A stretch of DNA of 51,915 nt, from assembly GCA_964558665.1 (NCBI GenBank), contig CAZLFA010000022.1:1-51915 (forward strand), in the 5' to 3' direction. Shown in pieces: positions 16,455 to 24,940 of the stretch. The notes below the pieces were generated by a model, which saw only the letters and a list, made by a program, of their open reading frames with translations, ran no database searches and was not told the DNA's origin. The stretch is from CAZLFA01 sp964558665 (lineage in GTDB: Bacteria > Desulfobacterota > Syntrophia > Syntrophales > PHBD01). Numbering within the stretch: position 1 is the stretch's first letter; each line of letters begins with the position of its first letter. Made by a program: the position numbers and the translations under genes.

Positions 16455-17366
16455 ATGAGAGGCCATTTGCACAGACTCGTTTCCGACCGCTGGCGGCCCG
16501 CTGCCGCGCTGATCCTGCTGGGGCTCATCTGGGGCTACAACTGGGTGGTCATGAAAAAGTCGCTGCAGTACATGGGGCCTTTCGATTTCAATGCCCTGCG
16601 TATTGTTCTCGGCGGATTTCTGCTGCTCTTCTGCATGCGCTGCCAGGGGATGTCGATCCGTCCCAAGGATGTACCCATGACAATCCTGCTGGGGCTTACC
16701 CAGACGGCGGCAGGGACGGGTTTGATTCTTCTGGCGCTGGTAAGCGGCGGCGCGGGAAAAACATCCATACTTGTCTATACCATGCCCTTCTGGATTCTGC
16801 TCTTCGCATGGGTTATCCTCTCCGAAAAAATCTCGGGGCGGCATTGGATTCCGGTTCTTGCAGCGTTTGCCGGCATGGTTCTGCTGCTGGAACCCTGGTC
16901 GTCGAAAAGCACGCTCATCAGTGAGGTCATGGCAGTCGTTGCCGGTATGTTCTGGGCTGTTGGCGCCATTATCATCAAGGTGATGCATAAAAAGCCTGAT
17001 TTTGATTTTGTGTCCACGACGGCCTGGCAGTTTATATACGGGGCTGTGCCCCTGGTGATGCTTGCGCTTCTCATTCCTCAAAAGCCGGTACAGTGGACAT
17101 CCTACCTTTACCTGGCCTTTTTTTATAACGTTGTCCTTGTCTGTTCCGTGGCATTTCTTCTTTGGACTTATATCATGAAACGGCTTCCGGCAGGCATAGC
17201 CGGTATGGGGACTCTTGCCGTTCCGGTGATCGGCATTTCCGCCTCCCTGTTTGAACTAGGCGAACGCCCGGATATATGGGAAACACTGGGCATGGCGCTC
17301 ATCCTGTCTGCCCTTTCACTCTTGACATTTTTTCGCTTTCAAGAGAACATAAGAAGCACAAAATGA
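16455..17366 (+). CDS. EamA/DMT-superfamily permease
   Basis: 303 residues, about ten membrane helices in two EamA repeats (residues about 16-150 and 160-295). Typical openings are LILLGLIWGYNWVVMKKSLQ in repeat one and EVMAVVAGMFWAVGAIIIKV in repeat two. The drug/metabolite transporter family exports amino acids, metabolites or other small molecules; the substrate cannot be told. The protein ends in a short basic cytoplasmic tail. Confidence 0.88.
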   Translation: MRGHLHRLVSDRWRPAAALILLGLIWGYNWVVMKKSLQYMGPFDFNALRIVLGGFLLLFCMRCQGMSIRPKDVPMTILLGLTQTAAGTGLILLALVSGGAGKTSILVYTMPFWILLFAWVILSEKISGRHWIPVLAAFAGMVLLLEPWSSKSTLISEVMAVVAGMFWAVGAIIIKVMHKKPDFDFVSTTAWQFIYGAVPLVMLALLIPQKPVQWTSYLYLAFFYNVVLVCSVAFLLWTYIMKRLPAGIAGMGTLAVPVIGISASLFELGERPDIWETLGMALILSALSLLTFFRFQENIRSTK

Positions 17367-17430
17367 TTGAAAAAAGAGGGGCGGGAAGAGTAATATAAGC
17401 AAGAAATAAAATCATTCGAAGGAGAACTGC

Positions 17431-17775
17431 ATGATGAAGACAATTAAGGTATGCACAGGCATTTTTGCCGCTGTGCTGATGGTTGTTGCAGCTTCTGCCG
17501 ACGGGTTTGCTTTCCGTTGCCGTGAAGGAAAGGGAATTGTCGGGCAGGGCGACACCAAAGGGAAGGTATTGATTGAATGCGGCAATCCGGACAACAAGAT
17601 CGTTGTTTCCACGCAGGCATATTCAGCGGTGGACGGAAGGTCTACTCCGTCCATAGAAAAGTGGTACTATAACTGCGGCGACAACAGTTTCATCTATGAA
17701 CTGGAATTCGTCTCCGATGTGCTGAACAACATAGATACACCCAGCAGGGGCAGCGGTCCCAACAGGTGCCAGTGA
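17431..17775 (+). CDS. DUF2845-like periplasmic protein
   Basis: 114 residues with a signal peptide cleaved after about residue 27 (ASADGFAF). The mature part follows the DUF2845 pattern: FRCREGKGIVGQGDTKGKVL, then IECGNPD and EKWYYNCGDNSFIYELEFV. There are four Cys in the mature region (FRC, IEC, YNC, RC), which could form two disulfides. GAAGGAGA lies before ATGATG. Function of the family is not known to me. Confidence 0.75.
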   Translation: MMKTIKVCTGIFAAVLMVVAASADGFAFRCREGKGIVGQGDTKGKVLIECGNPDNKIVVSTQAYSAVDGRSTPSIEKWYYNCGDNSFIYELEFVSDVLNNIDTPSRGSGPNRCQ

Positions 17776-17793
17776 TACTGCAGGAGCCGGGAT

Positions 17794-18741
17794 ATGGAAA
17801 AGATACGGATCGGCATCAGCGCCTGCCTTCTGGGGCAGAATGTCCGCTACGACGGCGGCCATGCGCTTGACCGCTTTCTTAGTGACACCCTGGGAAAATA
17901 TGTCGAATATGTGCCCGTGTGTCCGGAGGTGGAATGCGGTTTTGGTGTGCCCCGGAAAACGATGCGGCTGACAGGCGATCCGGAGCGGCCCCGCCTGGTG
18001 ACGACGCATACGGGCATCGATCATACGGAGCGCATGGAGGCATGGGCCGGAAAACGTGCAGCGGAACTTGAAAAAGAAGAATTGTGCGGGTTTATTTTTA
18101 AGAGCAAGTCTCCCTCCAGCGGTATGGAGCGGGTAAAGGTATATGACGACAAGGGGATGTCCCGCAAGGTCGGCGTGGGGATTTTCGCACGCATCTTCAT
18201 GAAGCATTTTCCCCTGATTCCCGTTGAAGAAGATGGCCGTCTCCACGATCCGATCCTCCGGGAAAATTTTATTGACCGCATCTTCACCGTTATGCTTTAC
18301 CGCCGCACGGCCAGGCAGAAAAAATACATACGCAGCCTCATCGAATTCCACTCGCGAAACAAACTAATGCTTATGGCGCACAGCCCGAAATATCTGAAGG
18401 AGATGGGTGTCCTTGTCGCACATGCGGAAAAATCATCGCCGAATGAACTTTACGTGAAGTATGAAAAACTCCTGATGGAAGCAATGGCGCTAAAGCTTTC
18501 ACAGGCAAAGCACGTCAACGTCCTGCATCATGCCATGGGCTACTTCAGGAAGAACCTTTCTCCCGATGAGAAACAGGAGATGCTTGAGGTTGTCGAAAGC
18601 TACCGCAAGGGACTGATCCCACTTATTGTTCCTCTGACACTGATAAACCACTATGTAAGAAAATACGACCAGCCCTATCTGAAAGAACAGACGTATTTGA
18701 ATCCGCATCCGGTGGAGTTGTTACTGCGCAACCACGTATAG
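17794..18741 (+). CDS. DUF523-DUF1722 protein (YbbK-YbgA type)
   Basis: 315 residues. The N-terminal half is DUF523: ISACLLGQNVRYDGGH, PVCPEVECGFGVPR and CGFIFKSKSPSSGMERV, with conserved Cys. The C-terminal half is DUF1722 (about 185-310): LIEFHSRNKLMLMAHSPK, LSQAKHVNVLHHAMGYF and VPLTLINHYVRKY. This two-domain arrangement is common and recently linked by others to 2-thiouracil desulfidation for the DUF523 part; I treat that as a family clue only. It begins 18 bases after the DUF2845 gene and is probably co-transcribed. Confidence 0.88.
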   Translation: MEKIRIGISACLLGQNVRYDGGHALDRFLSDTLGKYVEYVPVCPEVECGFGVPRKTMRLTGDPERPRLVTTHTGIDHTERMEAWAGKRAAELEKEELCGFIFKSKSPSSGMERVKVYDDKGMSRKVGVGIFARIFMKHFPLIPVEEDGRLHDPILRENFIDRIFTVMLYRRTARQKKYIRSLIEFHSRNKLMLMAHSPKYLKEMGVLVAHAEKSSPNELYVKYEKLLMEAMALKLSQAKHVNVLHHAMGYFRKNLSPDEKQEMLEVVESYRKGLIPLIVPLTLINHYVRKYDQPYLKEQTYLNPHPVELLLRNHV

Positions 18742-18792
18742 CTTCCGGTTCTGAAGCTTCGGATATGAAACGGTATTAAACGTCAAAAAAAG

Positions 18793-18877
18793 TTGTCATT
18801 GCGAGAAACGAAGTGACGAAGCAATCTTTGTTTTAGTTCATGAGATTGCCACGGCCTTGCAGGTCTCGCAATGACAA
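18793..18877. repeat. Palindromic element with TTGTCATTGCGAG ends
   Basis: 85 bases bounded by perfect 13-base inverted repeats (TTGTCATTGCGAG at 18793-18805, its complement at 18865-18877). Inner sequence GAAGTGACGAAGCAATCT and GAGATTGCCACG is the familiar body of this widespread intergenic repeat type. A degraded relative lies at 20476-20614. Confidence 0.85.
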
Positions 18878-18920
18878 GATGAATCAGAGCGCTGGCTGCG
18901 TTGGCTTCGTCGTCAAATAA

Positions 18921-18942
18921 GGGCGGGTTTTAAAACCCGCCC
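18921..18942. repeat. Perfect 22-base palindrome (GGGCGGG...CCCGCCC)
   Basis: GGGCGGGTTTT followed directly by its complement, with TAAT-poor flanks and a short extension (CCCCTACG). Could act as a transcript hairpin between convergent genes 17794-18741 and 19002-20246. No long T-run, so a classic terminator is not claimed. Confidence 0.6.
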
Positions 18943-18978
18943 CTACGATCTTCCCGATACGGAAACCTGAAGTTTATG

Positions 18979-18997
18979 CATCCGGAGTTTCCGGATG
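18979..18997. repeat. CATCCGGA hairpin repeat, copy 1
   Basis: CATCCGGA-GTT-TCCGGATG, an eight-base perfect stem, preceded by GGAAACCTGAAGTTTATG and followed by GACACTATTTAAT. It lies five bases downstream of the M23 gene stop. The same unit with the same flanks recurs at 29800 and, altered, at 45752 and 47195. Confidence 0.75.
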
Positions 18998-19001
18998 GAC
19001 A

Positions 19002-20246
19002 CTATTTAATCGTGAAAAAAACATTATCACTGAAACCGACGGTGTTTGCCTTGACCGGATATACATTGATGACGGTATTCCCGGGCAGATTCTCAAACAT
19101 AACCGGCAGGCCGTTGGCAGTTTTGAAATCCATCCCGTCCATGATCTGAAAATGGAGATGGGGAGCGCCGGAGTTTCCTGTATTTCCAACCTGCGCTATC
19201 ACGGCACCCTTGCTTACCCGTTCTCCTTTTTTCACACGAATGGAACCCTCCTTGAGGTGACAGTAGGTGCTGAATTCGCCGTTGTGATGATCAATGACAA
19301 TGTAATTTCCTGCGGCGGCGTTAGTGAATCCGATCTTTTCCACCATGCTCACGATGAGGTTTTGAGTGTAGCCCGGTTTTCCGTATACGGCCGGATCGCT
19401 CATGGTCGCTTCCGGAAACCTGTCACCCATATCCACAACCGTCCCCTCTGCTATCGCCAGAACATCACGTCCCCATATGCCGAAATCGGATAATACCTTC
19501 GGCTGCGGAGTTGAAATTTCCGTGAAGCCTGTCCCGCTCTGGGCCGCACCCACCACATCGAAGGCGAATTCCTGAGAATGTGTTGCCCTGTGATGGATAT
19601 AGCTGAGAGGAACAAAGGCAACATGAAGATCACCCTTGAGGGGAAATATATAATGTCCTTTTTGTTCGTAATGTGTGAGCTTTACCGGATACAGAAGGGT
19701 TTCCGATGCTTTTCCGCTCCGGATCCTGATCGCGAGCTCCATGGACTCGATCTGCGTTTGGCCCGTGTAATGGAGATAGGCGATGGTTGAAAGAGGCAGC
19801 ACAGCGCTTTCCTCCGGCCTTATATTCCGCGAATCGGCCAGTTTTCCCTCAGGAAGGATAACGTTGCCGAAACTTATCTGGAGAAGGGCAAACAGCGGCT
19901 TTTGCTTTATCCTGCCGGCAATCCCGGCCGCTGCGGTTGTGATTTCGTCGGGCTGAATCTGCGTGGTGGCGACGGTTCTGTCCCCCTTTTTCCCGATTGC
20001 CTCGATTGCCTCGATTGTGACAGTCTGCTTTCCCCGGTTTTCAACAACTATATCCGGGAGCTTTATATCGGTAATCTTCCAATCGCCGATCTGGCACACC
20101 ATCGGGATCACTTTTTTGTCTGCTGCAAAATGCCTGACCTTTACATTGCCGAATTTCTTTCCCTCCGGAGCTGCACTCCAGGAACTGACAGGAAGCATCA
20201 CGCAGATAACTGCAAAAACAACAAAATATAACCTGCTCGACTTCAT
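19002..20246 (-). CDS. Secreted M23 (LytM-type) metallopeptidase
   Basis: 414 residues. A signal peptide (residues 1-25, ending WSA) is followed by about 210 residues of beta-rich sequence without a known family, then a C-terminal M23 domain. The zinc ligands are visible: THSQEFAFDVVG (first His and Asp) and APHLHFQI (HxH), with YCHLKEGSI and QVGNTGNSG between. M23 enzymes cut peptidoglycan cross-links or serve as non-catalytic activators; here all ligands look intact. The start ATG 20246 begins the signal peptide; an upstream ATG at 20282 would add 12 charged residues. It is flanked on both sides by repeat clusters. Confidence 0.88.
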   Translation of the reverse strand: MKSSRLYFVVFAVICVMLPVSSWSAAPEGKKFGNVKVRHFAADKKVIPMVCQIGDWKITDIKLPDIVVENRGKQTVTIEAIEAIGKKGDRTVATTQIQPDEITTAAAGIAGRIKQKPLFALLQISFGNVILPEGKLADSRNIRPEESAVLPLSTIAYLHYTGQTQIESMELAIRIRSGKASETLLYPVKLTHYEQKGHYIFPLKGDLHVAFVPLSYIHHRATHSQEFAFDVVGAAQSGTGFTEISTPQPKVLSDFGIWGRDVLAIAEGTVVDMGDRFPEATMSDPAVYGKPGYTQNLIVSMVEKIGFTNAAAGNYIVIDHHNGEFSTYCHLKEGSIRVKKGERVSKGAVIAQVGNTGNSGAPHLHFQIMDGMDFKTANGLPVMFENLPGNTVINVYPVKANTVGFSDNVFFTIK

Positions 20247-20363
20247 AATACCGCCATCCTTTCCTGCATCTGTTTTATACAAGGTTTAGCAACTCCGGTC
20301 CGTGCATGATACCCGGGAGTCTTTTATTTCTGGTACTGCCCCGATGAGTGAATGCATCTGCAA

Positions 20364-20424
20364 TGTCATTCCCGGAAAATCGGGAATCCGGCAAACACGC
20401 CGTATGCCGGATCGGGTCCGGCAT
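20364..20424. repeat. Two small hairpin repeats (GTCATTCCCG type)
   Basis: ATTCCCG-GAAAAT-CGGGAAT (20368-20387) followed by ATGCCGGA-TCGGG-TCCGGCAT (20404-20424), both perfect stems. The first resembles the common intergenic GTCATTCCCG repeat. Together with 20476-20614 they fill most of the gap upstream of the M23 gene. Confidence 0.65.
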
Positions 20425-20475
20425 GATAATAAACATATTTGCCGGTTTGAGCAATAAAAAAGGAGATGCATGAAA

Positions 20476-20614
20476 AAAGAGGCGCGTAGCGGCGCGGCAA
20501 TCTGACGAAGTCGTCGCGAGGAGCGCAGCGTTGAGCCTGCCCCCGACCTGATCGGGGGGGGCGATCTATGTGCCTTTAATTCATGAGACTGCTTCGCTTT
20601 GCTCGCGGTGACAA
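20476..20614. repeat. Degraded TTGTCATTGCGAG-type element
   Basis: GCGGCAATCTGACGAAGTCG at the left and GCTTCGCTTTGCTCGCGGTG with ACAA at the right resemble the inner and outer parts of the element at 18793-18877, separated by a GC-rich insert that contains CCCCCGACCTGATCGGGGG. Confidence 0.5.
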
Positions 20615-20648
20615 GCAGTAGTTATGCAAATGATTGTTTAGTTTTTCT

Positions 20649-20677
20649 TTGACTTTCCCCGGACGTATTCCTATATT
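20649..20677 (+). promoter_or_regulatory. Promoter for the secreted PLP enzyme
   Basis: TTGACT at 20649-20654, 17-base spacer, TATATT at 20672-20677, about 50 bases upstream of the start. Confidence 0.6.
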
Positions 20678-20729
20678 GCCCCTCCGTAAAACAAAATTGC
20701 ACATCGGTCCCTTATAGGAGAGAACAGAC

Positions 20730-21962
20730 ATGCTTATCAAAAATATTCTTGTATCATTAACAATACTCCTTGCCCTGTCGGTTCCTGTCTTTGCCGGCAA
20801 TGAAGACATGGTCCGCCTGAATGACTTTGCTAAAAAGATGGTTGAGGCGAAGAAAAAGGCCATCGGTTATCCTGTCAACCAGAATGTTGATCTGCAGGAG
20901 TTCTACCGCTGGTTTGCCGATTCCGGGCTTGCCGACGTAGGTATGAACAACGTTGGAAATCCCCGCAAACATAGCACTTATTTACTGAACACACATCAGT
21001 TCGAAAACGAGGTGATTGATTTTTTCGCCCCGTTTTATGGGTTCACGAAGGATGAGGCCTGGGGAATCGTCACCTACAGCGGCACCGACGGCAACAATCA
21101 TGGCATCTACTTCGGCGTCAAGTATTTGCTTTCACGAAGCAGATTGAAACCGATACTATATGTCTCCGAGGAGGCCCACTACTCTATCAAGAAGCTTGGA
21201 GACCTGCAGAACCTGGAGATGCGCCTGATCCCGGCGGATGTGAAGGGTCAGATGAACATCGGGGCATTTGAAAAAGCACTGAATCCGAAACGGCCCGCCC
21301 TCATCGTCATCGCCATGGGTACTACCTTCAAGGGCGGGATTGATGACCAGGATGCCATCGACAAAGTCCTGAAGAAAAAGAAACCTGTTGCCGTCTACAT
21401 CCATCTCGATGCCGCCCTTTTCGGAGGTTATCTTCCGTTCAGTGAACATGGCGACCTGGTGAACCGTACGAAACATCACTTCGATTCCATTGCCGTCAGC
21501 GGCCACAAGTTCTTCGGATTCGACGAACCGCTGGGCCTGTTTATCACAACAAACGAAGTCCTTTCCCGCCAGAATCCTTTTCAGGTACCCTACCTGAACG
21601 ATGCCGTCCCGACCATCACATGTTCCCGTTCCAGCCTGGGGCCCCTCAAGTTCTGGTGGAAGATCAAGAAGACAGGTATTGACGGTTACCGCCGGCAGAG
21701 CGCCCAGATTCTAAAAAACTCTGAATATCTGAAGCAGCGCTTTGATGAGATCGGATATCCCGCATGGAAAAATGCCTTCTCCAATACCGTCTATTTCAAG
21801 CGTCCCGGCCTATGGGTCATGGAGAAGTGGGGATTGGCGCCTGATGCGGATCCCCGCCTTGGCGGTGATCTTGCCCACGACATCGTGATGCAGCATGAAG
21901 GAAAAGAGATGATTGATCTCTTTATTGCGGACATCCGGAAGGATGCAGCGGGAATGAAGTGA
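20730..21962 (+). CDS. PLP-dependent group II (histidine-type) decarboxylase with a signal peptide
   Basis: 410 residues. Residues 1-22 form a textbook signal peptide (VSLTILLALSVPVFA, then GN). The rest is a fold-type I PLP enzyme closest in my judgement to PLP-dependent histidine decarboxylases: GNPRKHSTYLLNTHQFENEV, WGIVTYSGTDGNNHGIYFG, a cofactor Asp in HLDAALFGGYLP (D227) and the Schiff-base lysine in SGHKFFGFDEPLG (K260). Group II amino-acid decarboxylases are cytoplasmic, so export is surprising. GGAGAG precedes the ATG and a good promoter is present. It is a single gene without a transporter neighbour. Substrate could be histidine or another amino acid. Confidence 0.85.
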   Translation: MLIKNILVSLTILLALSVPVFAGNEDMVRLNDFAKKMVEAKKKAIGYPVNQNVDLQEFYRWFADSGLADVGMNNVGNPRKHSTYLLNTHQFENEVIDFFAPFYGFTKDEAWGIVTYSGTDGNNHGIYFGVKYLLSRSRLKPILYVSEEAHYSIKKLGDLQNLEMRLIPADVKGQMNIGAFEKALNPKRPALIVIAMGTTFKGGIDDQDAIDKVLKKKKPVAVYIHLDAALFGGYLPFSEHGDLVNRTKHHFDSIAVSGHKFFGFDEPLGLFITTNEVLSRQNPFQVPYLNDAVPTITCSRSSLGPLKFWWKIKKTGIDGYRRQSAQILKNSEYLKQRFDEIGYPAWKNAFSNTVYFKRPGLWVMEKWGLAPDADPRLGGDLAHDIVMQHEGKEMIDLFIADIRKDAAGMK

Positions 21963-21977
21963 TAGACGGAAAGAATG

Positions 21978-22655
21978 TCAGCATGCGCCTGTCAGGACTA
22001 CCATGGCATCCACGGCAACGGGTTCATGGCCGTTGATGATAAGGGGATTGATGTCAATCTCGGCGATCTCTTCATTTTCCAGTCCCAACCTGCCCAGACC
22101 GACCAGGGCGTTCACAAGGGATAAACGGTCAACGGCAGGGCTTCGCCTGAACTCATCCAGCAGTTTTCTGGAGCGGATTTCCATGATCATCTCTTCCGCA
22201 TCCAGCTCCCGCAGGGGAGCTATGCGAAAGCTCACGTCCCGCAATGCTTCCGTCAGCACCCCTCCCAGTCCGAACATAACGCAGCAGCCGAATTGAGCAT
22301 CCCTGATAAGTCCCATCACAAATTCCCTGCTGCCCCGCACCATTTCCTGAACGAGGACGCCGTCCATCGGAATGCCCTTCGACGCCAGATCGTTATAGGC
22401 GTCAGCGGCGGCCCCGGCATCGGCAATGCCCACCTTCACCATGCCCAGCTCGGTCTTGTGCGTCAGCCGGTCGGAACATCCCTTCATGACCACGGGAAAC
22501 CCCAGGCTCTCCGCAATGGCGACGGCTTCATCCCTCGACCGTGCAAGTCCTTCACGGGTTATCCGCACTCCCGCCTCTTTGACGACCAGTTTGGATTCAT
22601 ATTCAGACAGCGACTGCTGTTTTTTTTGAACCGCCGTTTTCAGTATGGTCTTCAT
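21978..22655 (-). CDS. ADP-forming acyl-CoA synthetase, beta (ATP-grasp) subunit
   Basis: 225 residues, the size of a free-standing beta subunit of ADP-forming acetyl/acyl-CoA synthetase. The ATP-grasp domain shows ESKLVVKEAGVRI, ESLGFPVVMKGCSDRLTHK, MVRGSREFVMGLIRDAQFG and the terminal EIDINPLIINGHEPVAVDAM. Such enzymes convert acyl-CoA plus ADP plus phosphate to acid plus ATP, an energy-conserving step in anaerobes, or work in reverse. The start overlaps the TetR stop by four bases (ATGA). Its alpha subunit is encoded divergently at 23367. Confidence 0.9.
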   Translation of the reverse strand: MKTILKTAVQKKQQSLSEYESKLVVKEAGVRITREGLARSRDEAVAIAESLGFPVVMKGCSDRLTHKTELGMVKVGIADAGAAADAYNDLASKGIPMDGVLVQEMVRGSREFVMGLIRDAQFGCCVMFGLGGVLTEALRDVSFRIAPLRELDAEEMIMEIRSRKLLDEFRRSPAVDRLSLVNALVGLGRLGLENEEIAEIDINPLIINGHEPVAVDAMVVLTGAC

Positions 22656-23230
22656 AGCTCTTTCCTGTTCATTTTGTGTGTGTCGCTTTCAGATGAAGAA
22701 TCGGTGAAAATGCGCTTCAGAAGATTCTTCAGCTCTTTATCAGTGTGGTGGTGCTTTACCTGCTGCAGCCCGATATAGAGGGCGTAGTTCCTGTAGGCCA
22801 GAGTTCTCGCGGCATCAGCATTTCCGCTCGTTTCAAGATATAATTCGTAAAGATAGTCCAGCCTCTTTTGATCGATGCGGTCCTGAAAAACCCTTGCCTG
22901 AGGCTCATAAAGCGCCCACGCCCTTATGGACAGCTCCACCTCGCTGGATATCCTGAAGGTCAGCTCCGTGAGCATTTTCAGCCTCTCCCTTGGCGTGGCT
23001 CCTTGGCGCGTGCTCAGAATGATGTCATGCGTGGCCACCTCTTCATAATACTCAAGGAGCTTCTCGAGATACTGTTCCCGGCTGCTGAAATGGTGATAGA
23101 AGGAGCCCTTTGTCTTGCCGGTACGCCTTGTCATATTGTCGATGGAAAGGGCGCCGGGACCTTCCTCTGTCAGAATTTTCAATCCCTCCTCAAGCCAGAC
23201 TGCCCTGGGAGTTGTTTTTTCACTTGACAT
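22652..23230 (-). CDS. TetR-family transcriptional regulator
   Basis: 192 residues. The N-terminal helix-turn-helix is clear (LKILTEEGPGALSIDNMTRR, TGKTKGSFYHHFSSREQYLE); the rest is the all-helical ligand-binding domain. It probably senses an acyl-CoA or acid and controls the synthetase genes on both sides. The start at 23230 is supported by GGAGAGGGCGG directly upstream; an ATG at 23248 lies inside the likely operator. It is the first gene of an operon with the beta subunit (four-base overlap). Confidence 0.9.
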   Translation of the reverse strand: MSSEKTTPRAVWLEEGLKILTEEGPGALSIDNMTRRTGKTKGSFYHHFSSREQYLEKLLEYYEEVATHDIILSTRQGATPRERLKMLTELTFRISSEVELSIRAWALYEPQARVFQDRIDQKRLDYLYELYLETSGNADAARTLAYRNYALYIGLQQVKHHHTDKELKNLLKRIFTDSSSESDTHKMNRKEL

Positions 23231-23241
23231 CCGCCCTCTCC

Positions 23242-23260
23242 ATGCCATACGGTATGGTAT
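23242..23260. promoter_or_regulatory. Candidate TetR operator
   Basis: A 19-base palindrome with one mismatched pair: CCATAC-G-GTATGG core (23245-23257) extended by AT on both sides. It lies between the divergent regulator and alpha-subunit genes, just before the regulator's start, where TetR proteins typically bind. Confidence 0.65.
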
Positions 23261-23366
23261 GTTTTTATCATAACGGATTCTTCAGTCAAGTCTTTTTTTT
23301 GATCTCCCCGGACGCGGTCATGAAAAGGCGGCGGCTGATGATGGAGAATCTATTCCGGAGATTATT

Positions 23367-24866
23367 ATGACATCGCAAAATGCAGAGACAAAATTTAAAA
23401 ATCTTGACCGGATGTTCAATCCCTCAAGCCTCGCCATCGTCGGAGTTTCCTCGGAAGGCTTCGGCTTCGGCCGCGCTATTCTCCTGGCTCACCTGGCAGT
23501 GGGGTATGCGGGCAGAATATATCCCGTGAACCCCAGCGGCGGATCGATCAGGGAATTGACTATATATCCTTCCATTGCATCCATACCGGAACCGGTAGAT
23601 TTTGCGATCATTGCCATTCCGGCCCATCGTGTTCCCGAGGCGCTCGAAGCCTGTCGCAACAAGGGTGCTGTCGGCGCGGAAATCCTTTCCTCCGGTTTCC
23701 GGGAAGCCGGCACTGCTGAAGGGACGGCACTCGAAGGAGAGCTTCAGTCCATCGCCGCCCGCGGGATCAGGGTCGTCGGACCGAACTGTTTCGGCATTTA
23801 CTGTCCGAAGTCAGGCCTCACCCTTGTTCCGGGTCCCGATCTGTCGAGGGAAGCCGGTCCCGTCGCATTTATCTCGCAGAGCGGCGGGCTTACAATCGAC
23901 TTCGCCAACGTGGGCAAGTGGCGGGGAATCCGCTTTTCCAAAGTGATCAGCTTCGGAAACGGCTGCGACCTGCGTGAAACGGAGATGCTCGATTACCTCC
24001 GCCGTGATTCGGATACCGGGGTGATCTGCATGTACGTTGAAGGCGTCCCCGACGGCCGGGAATTCATGGAGTCGCTGGATGCCGCGGCCCTTGAGAAGCC
24101 CATGGTCGTTATCAAAGGAGGCCTTTCCGATTCGGGAAGCCGCGCCACTGCCAGCCATACAGCGTCGCTGGGCGGGAAAAAGCATATCTGGGAAGCCGCG
24201 CTGAGACAGTGCAATGCCGTCCAGGTCGAAAGCCTCCAGGAGATGGCCGACACCGCCCTGGCGTTTTCTCTTCTTCCTGAAAGAGAGTACAGGGCCTGCT
24301 CGGTTATCGGCGGCGGCGGAGCCCTCGGTGTAATGGCCGCCGACGCAGCCGAATCCTGCGGTCTTGCCATACCTCCCCTGAGGGCAGATATTCAGAAGGC
24401 GATTTTTGATTATCTTCCGCAGCCAGGTTCGAGCGCCGTCAATCCGGTCGACATTGCCAATCCCTTTGTCAGGCCGAAGGATCTCAGGGAAGTGCTTATG
24501 CTTGCATCGGACGATGAAAATATAGATATACATATAATGGTTCAACTCCTGTATCACTACAAAACGATCAAGCTCACCATGGGCGCGCAAAGGCTCAAGG
24601 ACATCACTCCGTATCGGGAGCTGGCAAAGGTCTGCCGTGAGGTGATGGATATCAGGAAAAAACCGGTTGTTCTCGTTCTTCCCAATTACAAACAGGAAGA
24701 GGACGCAATGGACATCGAGGAGGTCATTCGCGAGACACGGCGTCTTTTCACCGAGGCGGGCATTCCTGTTTACGGCGATGTGACGAACGCGCTTAAAGCC
24801 GTGGCGGCTGTATCCGGGTATTACCGGCGACGCGCCGTGCGCGCGAAGGCCGTCAAAACGGCATAG
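23367..24866 (+). CDS. ADP-forming acyl-CoA synthetase, alpha subunit
   Basis: 499 residues. Domains in order: CoA-binding Rossmann domain (about 12-140, MFNPSSLAIVGVSSEGFGFG, GPNCFGIYCP), succinyl-CoA-ligase-like domain with ISQSGGLTIDFANVG and SFGNGCDLRETEMLDYL, the catalytic-His region ATASHTASLGGKKHIWEAAL, and the second ligase domain (VIGGGGALGVMAAD ... NPVDIANPF). With the separate beta subunit at 21978 it makes a full ADP-forming acyl-CoA synthetase. GGAG sits seven bases before the ATG. The split, divergent arrangement around a TetR gene points to substrate-induced control rather than a housekeeping acetate enzyme. Confidence 0.9.
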   Translation: MTSQNAETKFKNLDRMFNPSSLAIVGVSSEGFGFGRAILLAHLAVGYAGRIYPVNPSGGSIRELTIYPSIASIPEPVDFAIIAIPAHRVPEALEACRNKGAVGAEILSSGFREAGTAEGTALEGELQSIAARGIRVVGPNCFGIYCPKSGLTLVPGPDLSREAGPVAFISQSGGLTIDFANVGKWRGIRFSKVISFGNGCDLRETEMLDYLRRDSDTGVICMYVEGVPDGREFMESLDAAALEKPMVVIKGGLSDSGSRATASHTASLGGKKHIWEAALRQCNAVQVESLQEMADTALAFSLLPEREYRACSVIGGGGALGVMAADAAESCGLAIPPLRADIQKAIFDYLPQPGSSAVNPVDIANPFVRPKDLREVLMLASDDENIDIHIMVQLLYHYKTIKLTMGAQRLKDITPYRELAKVCREVMDIRKKPVVLVLPNYKQEEDAMDIEEVIRETRRLFTEAGIPVYGDVTNALKAVAAVSGYYRRRAVRAKAVKTA

Positions 24867-24940
24867 GATATCAAACCGACCTTGACCCGGAGACTGACCA
24901 TGCCGTCTGAATGCTGACCGCCGCCCGGTGACGGCAGAAA

